Origin: Aequorivita viscosa
Lineage (GTDB): Bacteria; Bacteroidota; Bacteroidia; Flavobacteriales; Flavobacteriaceae
DNA: 64,000 bases
Reading direction: 5' to 3'
NCBI RefSeq assembly: GCF_900106795.1
Contig: NZ_FNNS01000015.1
Span: forward strand, 17,445-81,444
Both the position numbers and the translations under genes were made by a program. Positions within the stretch are counted from its first letter, which is position 1, and the number at the start of each line of letters is the position of its first letter. Below are positions 8,235 to 16,997 of the stretch, piece after piece. The notes under the pieces were generated by a model. The model searched no databases. It saw only the letters and a list, made by a program, of their open reading frames with translations, and was not told the origin of the DNA.

Positions 8235-10469
8235 CTATTTCCTGACTACCTTTCTTGTCATTACCGTCCCACTGCTTTCTATCGATAGAAAATAAATTCC
8301 TTGTGTCAATAAAGAAGCATCCCAGGTAAAAGATTTTTCACTTCGACTACTTGTGTGGATTGTTTTTCCAAGCATATCAGTAACTCTAAAAGTGTAATCG
8401 CCATAAATATTGTCTGGAAGTATAATGTTTACTTCATTTGAGAATGGATTTGGGTATATAGCTAACGTCGAATTAGTTCCTGTTTCATCAACACTAAGGG
8501 AAGTGTCGTTTATCTTAAATGCTGGTGATATCAGTTGTTCCTGCTTGTTTCCACTGGCATCTGTACAAATTATCTTGGCGTCATACCAAACATCATCTTG
8601 GGTGTTCACTATAGATGAAAGCGATGCCTCGTAATAATCTCCGTATGCAGGCATTTGAAAGTTGGATGGATCTTCTGTGAGTTGCAGTTCTGTCCAGTTG
8701 TTTTCGTTGTGGATGCTGTAATACATTTCTACTGTATTCCCAGGATTATATACATAACTGTATTGAGAAGAATTGAAGGTAAAATCTCCGGCAGCTAAAC
8801 GCACAGTTCCTTCATCGGCTGTTGCAAATAATTCTGTAACATTTCCGTCGGTATCTCTAAATTGTAACATTTGAAGGGTGGGAGGGAAACGTTCACTTCC
8901 ATCACTTACATAAGTTAACTTCGCTTCATTTTTTCCGTTAACCCCAAATGCATTTGTGTTTTCATTTGAAAAAGAAATCTCTAAAGAGCCGTAAGCTGGA
9001 ATGTTATATGATGTAAAGTCTATATAATTACCTGTAAAAACATTGCTTCCGTTGTGTATAACAGATACATCTGTCGCAATGAAATCACTTTGCCTTAATT
9101 CTCCAAAGCGCCCTTTGTACAGCACGGTAAGTTCTCCTAAAAACGTTGAATACGTAAAAATTGGCACATTATTACCTTGAACTATTTCTGAAGATTGATT
9201 ACTTGAAAATGTGAATTTTGGATGTAAGGGTAAAACCTTTGTTCCATTTATGGTTTTGTAATAATTAAGTCCGTCGAAATATCGGTTTCCGAAAGTTATA
9301 TTTTGCGAAGCGTAGTTAATCTCACCATTATCACCCGAATGGAGTAGGTTGCCCATTATAAAGAACCTTTCTTCTCCTCGTGCAGGGTCTATTTCGGTTT
9401 TATAGTCAATTAAGATAGGCGAAATTAGAAAATCGCTAGTGGATCCATCAAAAGAATTATTTAACCATAAAGGCACTTGTTCAGTAGCATCAAAAGGGTC
9501 GTCCTGGTATGATCTAACTTCACTTTGAACATAGCCGTTCATCAGGGTTAATGTTGCATAGCCTTTATGTAAATCGTTGGTGGCGCCTAGCAAACTCGGT
9601 TCAAATTTTTCTTGATGAGAAGCCCATTTGTTCGGGTCATTGCTAATGTCCGCATCTCCAGAAATAGTAGTCAGCTCAGGAAATTTCGAAAAATAATATC
9701 CATCCTTATAATTTCGAATTGCTGCGTTATGAATGAAGGTGTATCGGTTGCTGACATTATTGATGTAAAAATTCCAACGGTTGTCTCCAGAAACTGGGTC
9801 GTCACTAGCGTGAGTCTTCGTTAAAAACATGTTGTTTGTTGGATTGAAATAGTGATAAGTATCTAATGAAACTTTGGAGATCGCTCCGTTTTGTGGGTTT
9901 GGAATTCCAGGCTTTATGGCAGTCCCAATTTCATCATAAATATCAAGGCTAATGTAGTTTTGAGCTTCTGTTACATTCGCATTAACGGTTGTGTTTCCTC
10001 CTACAGCAACCAATTCTTTTACAACAATATGTCTTTGATTGGTGATTTGATTATTAAAAGGAATGAACACATCATAACTTTCTCCATCGGGAACATTAAA
10101 TACAAGAGGATTGGACCCTTGCCATACTCCAATGTCGTAATGTCCACTTTCATTTTGAACTATAATGTAGCTCGGGCTAAATATGCTGGAATCGAAAGTG
10201 AGATTTAGGTTTAAAGACACATTGCTTTCAATGCCAGTATTATTTTGGTTAGTGTTGGGGCTAAGAATTTCGGTAGCGATATAAACCCTTTCCGCATCTG
10301 TGTCTATAACATTGACGTATTCATTTTTATCAAAATCACTCCGATGTTCAAGCGTATTCCAGTTTCTATTGGTGCTTTCTTCTACAATAACACCTTGAGC
10401 AAAAAGCCCAAAACTAAAAAAGAAACTAATAAAAAATAGTAAGGTTTGATGGGGGTAAGGGTTTTTCAT
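8235..10469 (-). CDS. T9SS-secreted multidomain protein with C-terminal sorting domain
   Basis: The 744-residue product has an N-terminal signal peptide (hydrophobic 'LLFFISFFFSFGLFAQ', cleavage likely after AQ) and a C-terminal type A T9SS sorting domain of about 75 residues. That domain starts 'LAIYPNPFSNEV' and ends '...TRKVVRK'. The middle 600 residues are beta-rich, with no catalytic motif that I recognise. A segment near residues 540-640 ('ELFATADEGTVRLAAG', 'VWYDAKIICTDASGN') resembles Ig/fibronectin-like modules. It is probably exported by Sec, moved through the type IX system and anchored or released at the surface. It is separated from the halogenase-like gene upstream by a strong terminator, so it is an independent unit. 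Confidence 0.85.
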   Translation of the reverse strand: MKNPYPHQTLLFFISFFFSFGLFAQGVIVEESTNRNWNTLEHRSDFDKNEYVNVIDTDAERVYIATEILSPNTNQNNTGIESNVSLNLNLTFDSSIFSPSYIIVQNESGHYDIGVWQGSNPLVFNVPDGESYDVFIPFNNQITNQRHIVVKELVAVGGNTTVNANVTEAQNYISLDIYDEIGTAIKPGIPNPQNGAISKVSLDTYHYFNPTNNMFLTKTHASDDPVSGDNRWNFYINNVSNRYTFIHNAAIRNYKDGYYFSKFPELTTISGDADISNDPNKWASHQEKFEPSLLGATNDLHKGYATLTLMNGYVQSEVRSYQDDPFDATEQVPLWLNNSFDGSTSDFLISPILIDYKTEIDPARGEERFFIMGNLLHSGDNGEINYASQNITFGNRYFDGLNYYKTINGTKVLPLHPKFTFSSNQSSEIVQGNNVPIFTYSTFLGELTVLYKGRFGELRQSDFIATDVSVIHNGSNVFTGNYIDFTSYNIPAYGSLEISFSNENTNAFGVNGKNEAKLTYVSDGSERFPPTLQMLQFRDTDGNVTELFATADEGTVRLAAGDFTFNSSQYSYVYNPGNTVEMYYSIHNENNWTELQLTEDPSNFQMPAYGDYYEASLSSIVNTQDDVWYDAKIICTDASGNKQEQLISPAFKINDTSLSVDETGTNSTLAIYPNPFSNEVNIILPDNIYGDYTFRVTDMLGKTIHTSSRSEKSFTWDASLLTQGIYFLSIESSGTVMTRKVVRK

Positions 10470-10537
10470 AATAACAGGTTTTTTTGAATACCGTTACAAA
10501 CGCATTTTGCGCGTACCTAACGATACGAGATGAAAAG

Positions 10538-10606
10538 AAAAAAGCTATCTTTTATCGATTGAAACAACTCAGGTTAATTAAAGAGAGTTTTAAAGATAGC
10601 TTTTTT
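10538..10606 (-). terminator. Strong hairpin terminator downstream of the halogenase-like gene
   Basis: AAAAAAGCTATCTTT (10538-10552) is perfectly complementary to AAAGATAGCTTTTTT (10592-10606), a 15-bp stem around a 39-base loop. A- and T-runs flank it on both strands. It begins 13 bases after the stop of the minus-strand gene at 10620. Confidence 0.75.
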
Positions 10607-10619
10607 TCAGATATATCGG

Positions 10620-11864
10620 TTATTTCTTTTGTTCATTCTCCATATCAATAACCTTCGCAACCGTTTTTACTAAACGATTGTGGTTTTTCACAAAAGGGTT
10701 GGATTCATCCCAAACATAACCAGCGAGTACAGCGCAAATCTGCTCTTTTATCACAGGGTTTTCTGGTCGGTGGAAGAATATTTTTTGAAGATTACCTGTG
10801 TACCATTCCTTTACGTAGGTTCTAAATACATCTACACCTCTCATAATGTAACCAGTGTATTCTTCTTCCCAATCTACTGTTTCGCCTTTGAGCTCTTTCG
10901 TTATTAATTTAGCAGATTTTAATCCAGATTCAGTTGCAAAAGTTACTCCTGAAGAAAATACAGGGTCCAAAAATTCGGCGCTATTACCCGTTAATGCATA
11001 CCCTTTTCCGTAAAGTTGCTTTACTGCTTTAGAGTAATTTTTAATAATATAAGGGTCAAAAAGGAAATCTTGATCTTTCAATCTATTATAATAGTAATCC
11101 GAAATCTTAAGCATTTCCTTCAGCTTTTCGGTGTTTGTTCCTTCGTAAGATTCTATAAACTCAGTTGGTCCTACAAAGCCAATACTCGTAACGCCGTTAG
11201 AAAAAGGAATAACCCATAACCAAACATCATCCCTTACTACATCAAAAGTAATTAGTGTGCCTTCAACACCTTCGGGACGCTTGGTTTCCTTAACATGAGT
11301 GAATATCGCTGAATTTGCATCAAGTGACGAAGGCTTATCAAGATCGAGTAAGCGCGGTAAAACCCTTCCGTAGCCACTGCTGTCAATTATAAACTTAGCT
11401 TTTATTGTGTATTCAGTTCCATTTTCAGATTTTACCGAGGTTGTAGAATGTCCTTTTTCATCAAAAACTACATCGGTTACTTCTTGGCCAAACGATAGAT
11501 CTACACCTTTCTTTTGAATTTCTTTGGCAAGCGTGTGGTCAAAATGGGCACGTGGCACTTGCCAAGTATAATCCCAACCCGGCGTATGTTTTTTGCCGAA
11601 ATCGAAGTTGCAAACTATATCATTTTTTAAAAATCGAGCCCCAGCTTTTATTTCAAATCCTTGCTCCATTAAGCAATCTAATAATCCGGTTTCTTCAAAA
11701 TGATCCATACATCTTGGCAAAAGACTTTCGCCTATTACAAACCGCGGAAATGTACTTTTTTCAACTACTTTACAGCTTATTCCGTTGTTATTTAAGTATG
11801 CAGCAGCTACACAGCCAGAAGGCCCAGCACCAATAATTAATACGTCGACAGTAATATCATTCAT
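10620..11864 (-). CDS. FAD-dependent halogenase-like oxidoreductase
   Basis: The 414-residue protein has the N-terminal FAD-binding motif 'GAGPSGCVAA' (residues 12-21) and 'VIGESLLP' (about 43-50). It also has the 'WLWVIP' motif, which matches the WxWxIP signature of flavin-dependent halogenases. A Lys at residue 73 ('FEIKAGARF') lies where the catalytic Lys of tryptophan halogenases is expected; this alignment is by eye. The gene is transcribed away from the tyrosine ammonia-lyase across a 103-base shared region, placing it with the pigment cluster. Flexirubins can be ring-chlorinated or hydroxylated, so halogenation or monooxygenation of the aryl polyene end is a reasonable role. Simple hydroxylation without halide is the alternative. 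Confidence 0.8.
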   Translation of the reverse strand: MNDITVDVLIIGAGPSGCVAAAYLNNNGISCKVVEKSTFPRFVIGESLLPRCMDHFEETGLLDCLMEQGFEIKAGARFLKNDIVCNFDFGKKHTPGWDYTWQVPRAHFDHTLAKEIQKKGVDLSFGQEVTDVVFDEKGHSTTSVKSENGTEYTIKAKFIIDSSGYGRVLPRLLDLDKPSSLDANSAIFTHVKETKRPEGVEGTLITFDVVRDDVWLWVIPFSNGVTSIGFVGPTEFIESYEGTNTEKLKEMLKISDYYYNRLKDQDFLFDPYIIKNYSKAVKQLYGKGYALTGNSAEFLDPVFSSGVTFATESGLKSAKLITKELKGETVDWEEEYTGYIMRGVDVFRTYVKEWYTGNLQKIFFHRPENPVIKEQICAVLAGYVWDESNPFVKNHNRLVKTVAKVIDMENEQKK

Positions 11865-11895
11865 TGAATTAAGAAATAGATTGTTAAAAAAAATT

Positions 11896-11903
11896 TAAAT
11901 TTG
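11896..11903 (+). promoter_or_regulatory. Candidate -7 element for the pigment operon
   Basis: TAAATTTG matches the TAnnTTTG consensus and lies 64 bases before the ammonia-lyase start. No well-spaced TTTG is visible upstream (the nearest TTG is too close at 12 bases), so the call is tentative. Confidence 0.35.
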
Positions 11904-11967
11904 CAGTCGAAAGTTAGTAAATTATTTTCGCAGTAAACACTTAATCGAAAATTTGATTCAACTATAG

Positions 11968-13494
11968 ATGCCAATATTAAACGGAAAACTGGAGACAGCC
12001 GATTTTGATAAAATAATCTTCAAAAACGAAGCAGTCCAACTTCACAAAGATATAATAGAAAGAGTTCAAATCAGTTTTGATTTTCTGAAAGAATTCTCTG
12101 AAAACAAGATTATTTATGGTGTTAATACAGGCTTCGGCCCTATGGCGCAGTATAAAATAAAGGATGAAGAGCGAATTCAGTTGCAATACAATCTTATTCG
12201 GAGCCATGCTTCGGGTACAGGAAATCCAATTCCAGCACAACACGTTCGAGCAGCGATGCTTGCGCGATTAAACACCTTAAGTCTAGGAAATAGCGGAGTA
12301 CATCCTTCGGTTATTAAACTGATGAGCGCATTGCTTAACAAGAACATTATTCCGCTTATTTATGAACATGGTGGCGTTGGAGCCAGTGGCGATTTGGTGC
12401 AACTGGCACACTTAGCATTGGTTTTAATAGGCGAAGGCGAAGTTTTTTACAAAGGCGAGCGAAAGAAAACCGAAGACGTTTTCAAAATCGAAAACCTTGA
12501 ACCTATAAAAGTAGAGTTGCGCGAAGGTTTGGCATTAATGAACGGAACTTCTGTAATGACAGGTATTGGCGTTGTTAATGTACTTTACACAAGACGAATT
12601 ATGGATTGGATGATAAAAGCATCATCGGCCATAAACGAAATAGTAAAAGCGTATGACGATCATCTTTCTTTTGAATTGAACCAAACAAAACGACACGACG
12701 GCCAGCGTAAAATTGCCAAAATGATGCGCACTCACTTAAAGGATAGTTCGCTTACTAGAAAGCGGGAGCACCATCTGTATAACGGAAATAAAGATGAAGA
12801 TGTTTTTGTTGAAAAAGTACAAGAATATTACTCGTTGCGCTGCGTTCCTCAAATTTTAGGACCAGTTTTAGATACCTTGGACTCTGTTGAAAGTATATTG
12901 ATTGAAGAGGTGAATTCTGCCAACGATAATCCTATTGTCGATGTAGAAAAAAGAAATGTATATCACGGTGGAAACTTCCACGGCGATTATGTTTCCTTAG
13001 AAATGGATAAGCTGAAGATTGTAGTTGCGAAAATGACAATGCTTTCAGAAAGGCAATTAAACTATTTGCTAAACTCCAAATTGAACGATATACTTCCGCC
13101 CTTTGTAAACCTAGGCAAACTTGGATTAAACTTCGGAATGCAAGGTGTTCAGTTTACCGCAACTTCAACAACTGCAGAAAGTCAAATGCTCAGCAATCCA
13201 ATGTATGTTCATAGTATTCCTAACAACAACGACAATCAGGATATTGTAAGTATGGGAACTAATGCCGCACTGATAACCAAAAAAGTAATTGAAAATGCTT
13301 TTGAAGTAGTTGCAATAGAGTTAATAACAATCGTTCAAGCAATCGAATATCTTAAAGTACAAGACCAAGTTTCTTCCGAAACCAAAAAAATGTACGATCA
13401 AATACGTGCCATAGTCCCTGTGTTTAAAGAAGACGTAGTTATGTATCCGTATGTAAATAGCGTGAAGGAGTTTCTAATGGATATTACAGAATAA
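11968..13494 (+). CDS. Tyrosine ammonia-lyase (aromatic amino acid lyase family)
   Basis: The 508-residue enzyme belongs to the MIO-dependent histidine/phenylalanine/tyrosine ammonia-lyase family. The Ala139-Ser140-Gly141 triad ('GVGASGDLVQL') forms the MIO cofactor, and 'YGVNTGFGPM', 'NGTSVMTG', 'NSANDNPI' and 'NNNDNQDIVSMG' are conserved active-site stretches. Overall the sequence closely resembles, from memory, the characterised Flavobacterium johnsoniae tyrosine ammonia-lyase, including 'YNLIRSHASGTG', rather than classical HutH. It would release ammonia from tyrosine to give 4-coumarate, the starter of the aryl polyene chain. It opens the plus-strand pigment operon. A histidine-utilising HutH is unlikely because no other hut genes are present. 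Confidence 0.92.
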   Translation: MPILNGKLETADFDKIIFKNEAVQLHKDIIERVQISFDFLKEFSENKIIYGVNTGFGPMAQYKIKDEERIQLQYNLIRSHASGTGNPIPAQHVRAAMLARLNTLSLGNSGVHPSVIKLMSALLNKNIIPLIYEHGGVGASGDLVQLAHLALVLIGEGEVFYKGERKKTEDVFKIENLEPIKVELREGLALMNGTSVMTGIGVVNVLYTRRIMDWMIKASSAINEIVKAYDDHLSFELNQTKRHDGQRKIAKMMRTHLKDSSLTRKREHHLYNGNKDEDVFVEKVQEYYSLRCVPQILGPVLDTLDSVESILIEEVNSANDNPIVDVEKRNVYHGGNFHGDYVSLEMDKLKIVVAKMTMLSERQLNYLLNSKLNDILPPFVNLGKLGLNFGMQGVQFTATSTTAESQMLSNPMYVHSIPNNNDNQDIVSMGTNAALITKKVIENAFEVVAIELITIVQAIEYLKVQDQVSSETKKMYDQIRAIVPVFKEDVVMYPYVNSVKEFLMDITE

Positions 13495-13555
13495 GCTTGT
13501 GTAGTTTCCTTGAAATTGCTTATTTTAACCTTAACTAACTTAAATTAAAAATATT

Positions 13556-14689
13556 ATGAAAGTAATTTACACATTAGTGTGTGTTCTTTTTATTGGAATC
13601 ACTTCTATAACAGCTCAGGAACTAGCTTTGGTGCGAGACAATGGCAGCTTTGGCTATATCAATAAATCAGGTGAATTTGTTATAAAGCCACAATACGACA
13701 AGGCCGATAGCTTTTCTGGTAAGTATGCAGCTGTAATGAAAGATAAAAAGTGGGGCGTGATTAATAATTCAGGTGAATGGGTTCTCCAGCCAGAATTTGA
13801 CCGCATAAAACCATACAATTCAGGCTATTTTTTAGTGCTTCAAAATAAAGAATGGCGATATATTAACGCAAAAGGCGAAACCTTAAATACCCCTGCTACA
13901 GATAAGTATTATGATTTTGACAATGGCGTAGCTATTATTAGAAATGGCGATAAAGTTGGATTAATCGACACCAGCGGGAAAGCTATCCTAGAGCCAAAAT
14001 ACACAGAGATAAAGAGTTTTAACAACGGATATGCTAAATATAGAGATGGAGACAATTGGGGATTGTTGAACGCTAAGGGCGAGGTATTCGTACCTGCAGA
14101 TTATAACGAAATAGGAGATTTTAGTAAAAATGGCCTTTGGGCAAGAAAAGACGATAGTTTTGGTGTAATTAACAACGGAAAATTTACCCCAATTAGCAAT
14201 GTAGAAAAAATATGGAACTTCACTAACGACTCTCCGTTAACCTACGCTAGAAGTGATAAAAAAATGGGGTTCATTAACGGAAAAGGCGAATGGATAATCC
14301 AACCTACATACGATAAAGCACGTGCTTTTAATGCAGGTCTTGCTCCAGTTAATCTCGGAAAAGAATGGGGGTACATAAATGAAAAAGGCGAAAAAGTAAT
14401 CGATTTTAAATACAGGGATGCCGAAATATTTTCAGACAATGGAATAGCTCCTGTAAAGGAAAAAAAGCTGTGGGGCTTCATTAATAAATCGGGCAAATTA
14501 GTGATCCCGATGGAGTATGATATTTCAATTGGAATGTTTGGCTTTTTACAAAAAGGAGCCGACAAAGGCTTTGTTAACGGACTTGCACGGGTAAAGAAAA
14601 AGAAAGAGTGGGGCTTTATAAATGAAGAAGGCGAAGTAGTAGGCAAATGGTTTCAAAATGCAGAAACGTTTGTAGATACTTCTAAATAA
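13556..14689 (+). CDS. WG-repeat secreted protein
   Basis: The 377-residue protein starts with a signal peptide ('IGITSITAQE'). It then consists of about ten WG repeats: units of 35-45 residues with 'WGVINNSGEW', 'VGLIDTSGKAI', 'WGYINEKGEKV' and 'WGFINKSGKLV', followed by 'P.YD'-type strands. WG repeats form beta-structured, probably protein-binding, surfaces outside the cytoplasm. The gene stands 61 bases after the ammonia-lyase and 59 bases before the ketoreductase, both on the same strand, so it is probably cotranscribed. Its role in the pigment pathway is unknown. Chance insertion into the operon is possible, but scaffolding or envelope placement of the pigment machinery would fit. Confidence 0.85.
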   Translation: MKVIYTLVCVLFIGITSITAQELALVRDNGSFGYINKSGEFVIKPQYDKADSFSGKYAAVMKDKKWGVINNSGEWVLQPEFDRIKPYNSGYFLVLQNKEWRYINAKGETLNTPATDKYYDFDNGVAIIRNGDKVGLIDTSGKAILEPKYTEIKSFNNGYAKYRDGDNWGLLNAKGEVFVPADYNEIGDFSKNGLWARKDDSFGVINNGKFTPISNVEKIWNFTNDSPLTYARSDKKMGFINGKGEWIIQPTYDKARAFNAGLAPVNLGKEWGYINEKGEKVIDFKYRDAEIFSDNGIAPVKEKKLWGFINKSGKLVIPMEYDISIGMFGFLQKGADKGFVNGLARVKKKKEWGFINEEGEVVGKWFQNAETFVDTSK

Positions 14690-14748
14690 AGCTAAGTATT
14701 TGATAAGCAGTATAAGTTTGAAGTAAAAACTTTGCTAGAAGAAAATAA

Positions 14749-15501
14749 ATGGAAGAAAAAAAGACAAAACAGAAATACGCTTTAATAACAGGAGGTTCAC
14801 GCGGTATTGGTCGTGCAATCTGTATTCAATTAGCAAAAGATTTGGATTACGGCCTTCTCATTAATTATAATGGCAATAAAGAAGCCGCCCTACAAACGCT
14901 AAACGAAGTTGAAGCTCTTGGAGGAAAAGGCGAAATAATGCAGTTTGATGTAACAAACGCAGAAGCAGTTAATAAGGCATTTGACGTATGGCACGAAGCA
15001 AATAAAGACGCTATTATTGAAGTAATTGTAAACAATGCGGGAATTACAAAAGATGGCTTGTTTATGTGGATGAAACCCGAAGACTGGAATAGCGTAATAA
15101 ATACAAGCCTAAATGGTTTTTATAACGTTACTAATGCGTTAATCCAAAAACTACTCGTCAATAAATACGGCAGGGTTATTAATATGGTCTCCGTTTCCGG
15201 ATTAAAAGGAACTCCAGGGCAGGTAAACTATTCAGCTGCAAAAGGTGCGGTTATTGGTGCCACAAAAGCGTTAGCCCAAGAAGTTGCAAAGCGAAATATC
15301 ACCGTAAACGCAATAGCCCCAGGTTTCATAAAAAGTGATATGACAGCAGATTTAGACGAAAAAGAACTTAAAAAAATGATCCCTGCCAATCGTTTTGGTG
15401 AAGCTGAAGAAGTGGCTCATGCGGTTAGTTTTTTAGCATCGCATAAGGCTTCGTATATAACTGGTGAAGTAATTAATATTAACGGAGGAATTTATTCTTA
15501 A
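14749..15501 (+). CDS. 3-oxoacyl-ACP reductase (FabG-like SDR)
   Basis: The 250-residue short-chain dehydrogenase has the cofactor motif 'TGGSRGIGRA' near residue 14, 'NNAGITKDG' and the catalytic set Ser148, Tyr161 and Lys165 ('VSVSGLKG', 'NYSAAKGA'). The end 'ITGEVININGG' is typical of FabG. It would reduce the beta-keto group of ACP-bound intermediates with NADPH. The adjoining ketosynthase and ACP show that it serves pigment chain elongation rather than primary fatty acid synthesis. Polyene formation needs reduction and dehydration in each cycle without enoyl reduction, and no FabI-like gene is present here. Confidence 0.9.
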   Translation: MEEKKTKQKYALITGGSRGIGRAICIQLAKDLDYGLLINYNGNKEAALQTLNEVEALGGKGEIMQFDVTNAEAVNKAFDVWHEANKDAIIEVIVNNAGITKDGLFMWMKPEDWNSVINTSLNGFYNVTNALIQKLLVNKYGRVINMVSVSGLKGTPGQVNYSAAKGAVIGATKALAQEVAKRNITVNAIAPGFIKSDMTADLDEKELKKMIPANRFGEAEEVAHAVSFLASHKASYITGEVININGGIYS

Positions 15502-15513
15502 ATTGAATTAGAA

Positions 15514-16734
15514 GTGAGAAGAGTAGTTATAACCGGAATGGGAATCTATTCTTGCATCGGTAAAAACCTGCAAGAAGTAAAGGAATCGTTATATAACGGC
15601 AAGTCTGGTATTATTTGCGATGGAAAACGCAAGGATTTTGGCTACCGTTCTTGTTTAACAGGATGGGTGGAAGAACCAGATTTGAAAAAACTTCTTTCTC
15701 GCCGCGAACGAGTTAGCTTGGGTGAAGAAGGTGCGTATGCGTATGCAGCAACAGTCGAAGCTCTTGAAAACGCCAAAATTGATCAAAAATTCCTCGATGA
15801 AAACGAAGTAGGGATTTTATACGGAAATGATAGTACTGCAAAATCTGTAATTGAGTCTGTAGATAAAATTCGCGAAAAGAAAGATACAACATTAGTGGGC
15901 TCGGGCGCTATTTTCAAGGCAATGAACTCATCTGTAACAATGAATCTTGCAACTATCTTTAAATTGCGAGGTATCAACTTTACAATTAGTGCAGCTTGCG
16001 CCAGCGGATCACATTCTGTTGGAATGGCGTATTTCTTAATTAAAAATGGTTTACAGGATTGCATAATCTCGGGAGGTGCACAAGAAATTAATGAACTTGC
16101 TATGGGAAGCTTCGATGGCCTGGGTGTTTTTTCAACGCAATTAGATCCAGCAAAAGCAAGTCGCCCGTTCGATAAAGATAGAGATGGCTTAGTGCCAAGT
16201 GGCGGCGCTGCAACATTAGTAATTGAAAGTTACGAAAGTGCGGTAAAGCGTGGAGCACCTATTTTAGGCGAAATTATTGGGTATGGTTTCTCTTCAAATG
16301 GCGACCATATTTCTACACCCAACGTAGATGGCCCCGCACGCGCAATGAAAATGGCACTAAAACAAGCAAATATTGATGCTTCAGAAATAGACTATGTAAA
16401 TGCTCACGCAACATCAACCCCAGTTGGTGATGCAAATGAAGCCCTTGCAATAGCCGATGTTTTTGGAGAAAATGGCCCTTGCGTAAGTTCAACAAAATCA
16501 ATGACTGGCCACGAATGTTGGATGGCAGGAGCTAGCGAAGTAATCTATTCAATGTTAATGATGGAACATTCCTTCGTTGCACCAAATATCAATCTTGAAA
16601 CTCCCGATGAGGCTGCTTTAAAATTAAACCTTGTTAACAAAACGTTAACCAAAAAAATTGATGTATTTTTGTCCAATTCTTTTGGATTTGGTGGAACCAA
16701 TTCCGCATTAATTATAAAAAAATGCAAACGGTAG
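15514..16734 (+). CDS. Beta-ketoacyl-ACP synthase (FabF-type)
   Basis: The 406-residue condensing enzyme begins at a GTG ('RRVVITGMGIYSCIG'), 12 bases after the reductase. It has the thiolase-fold active site with nucleophile Cys162 ('SAACASGSHS') and the catalytic His motifs 'NAHATSTPVGD' and 'SMTGHECWMAGASE'. All three residues needed for decarboxylative condensation are present, so it should be active. In aryl polyene clusters one such homodimeric ketosynthase assists the main KS-CLF pair, for example in early elongation steps. The C-terminal end overlaps an alternative ACP start. Confidence 0.9.
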   Translation: MRRVVITGMGIYSCIGKNLQEVKESLYNGKSGIICDGKRKDFGYRSCLTGWVEEPDLKKLLSRRERVSLGEEGAYAYAATVEALENAKIDQKFLDENEVGILYGNDSTAKSVIESVDKIREKKDTTLVGSGAIFKAMNSSVTMNLATIFKLRGINFTISAACASGSHSVGMAYFLIKNGLQDCIISGGAQEINELAMGSFDGLGVFSTQLDPAKASRPFDKDRDGLVPSGGAATLVIESYESAVKRGAPILGEIIGYGFSSNGDHISTPNVDGPARAMKMALKQANIDASEIDYVNAHATSTPVGDANEALAIADVFGENGPCVSSTKSMTGHECWMAGASEVIYSMLMMEHSFVAPNINLETPDEAALKLNLVNKTLTKKIDVFLSNSFGFGGTNSALIIKKCKR

Positions 16735-16736
16735 AA

Positions 16737-16979
16737 ATGAATAAAGAAATTATAGTCGAAAAGATAAACTACTTTTTGGTAGATGAGTTTGAGGTTGAGA
16801 GCGATGACATTGAGCCTAATGCAAACTTAAAAGAAACGCTTGAGTTAGATAGCCTGGATTTTGTAGATCTAGTTGTTGCTATTGAAGCTAACTTTGGCGT
16901 AAAACTAACCGGTGAAGATTTCCTTAATGTAATTACACTTCAAGATTTTTACGATCTTATTGAAACCAAAATTAGCTGA
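16737..16979 (+). CDS. Acyl carrier protein 1
   Basis: This 80-residue acidic protein has the phosphopantetheine attachment site 'LELDSLDFVDLV' with Ser39. I chose the ATG at 16737, giving 'MNKEIIVEKINYFLV', because it follows the ketosynthase stop. An in-frame ATG at 16722 would overlap that gene by 13 bases and add 5 residues. It carries growing acyl or aryl chains as thioesters. A second ACP lies at 27835-28092, so two carrier lines may serve the aryl polyene and the dialkylresorcinol branches. Confidence 0.92.
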   Translation: MNKEIIVEKINYFLVDEFEVESDDIEPNANLKETLELDSLDFVDLVVAIEANFGVKLTGEDFLNVITLQDFYDLIETKIS

Positions 16980-16997
16980 AATTTTCAGTAACTTATT

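Noticed and set aside
11977..12243. 88-codon frame antisense to the ammonia-lyase
   Set aside because: It is the shadow of a strongly conserved enzyme gene and has no features of its own.
11968..13494. Histidine ammonia-lyase (HutH) identity
   Set aside because: No hut genes are nearby, and the sequence and cluster context favour a tyrosine ammonia-lyase.
14242..14646. 134-codon antisense frame in the WG-repeat gene
   Set aside because: It arises from the repeated codon pattern of the WG repeats; the translated product is Ser/Phe/Pro-rich with no motif.
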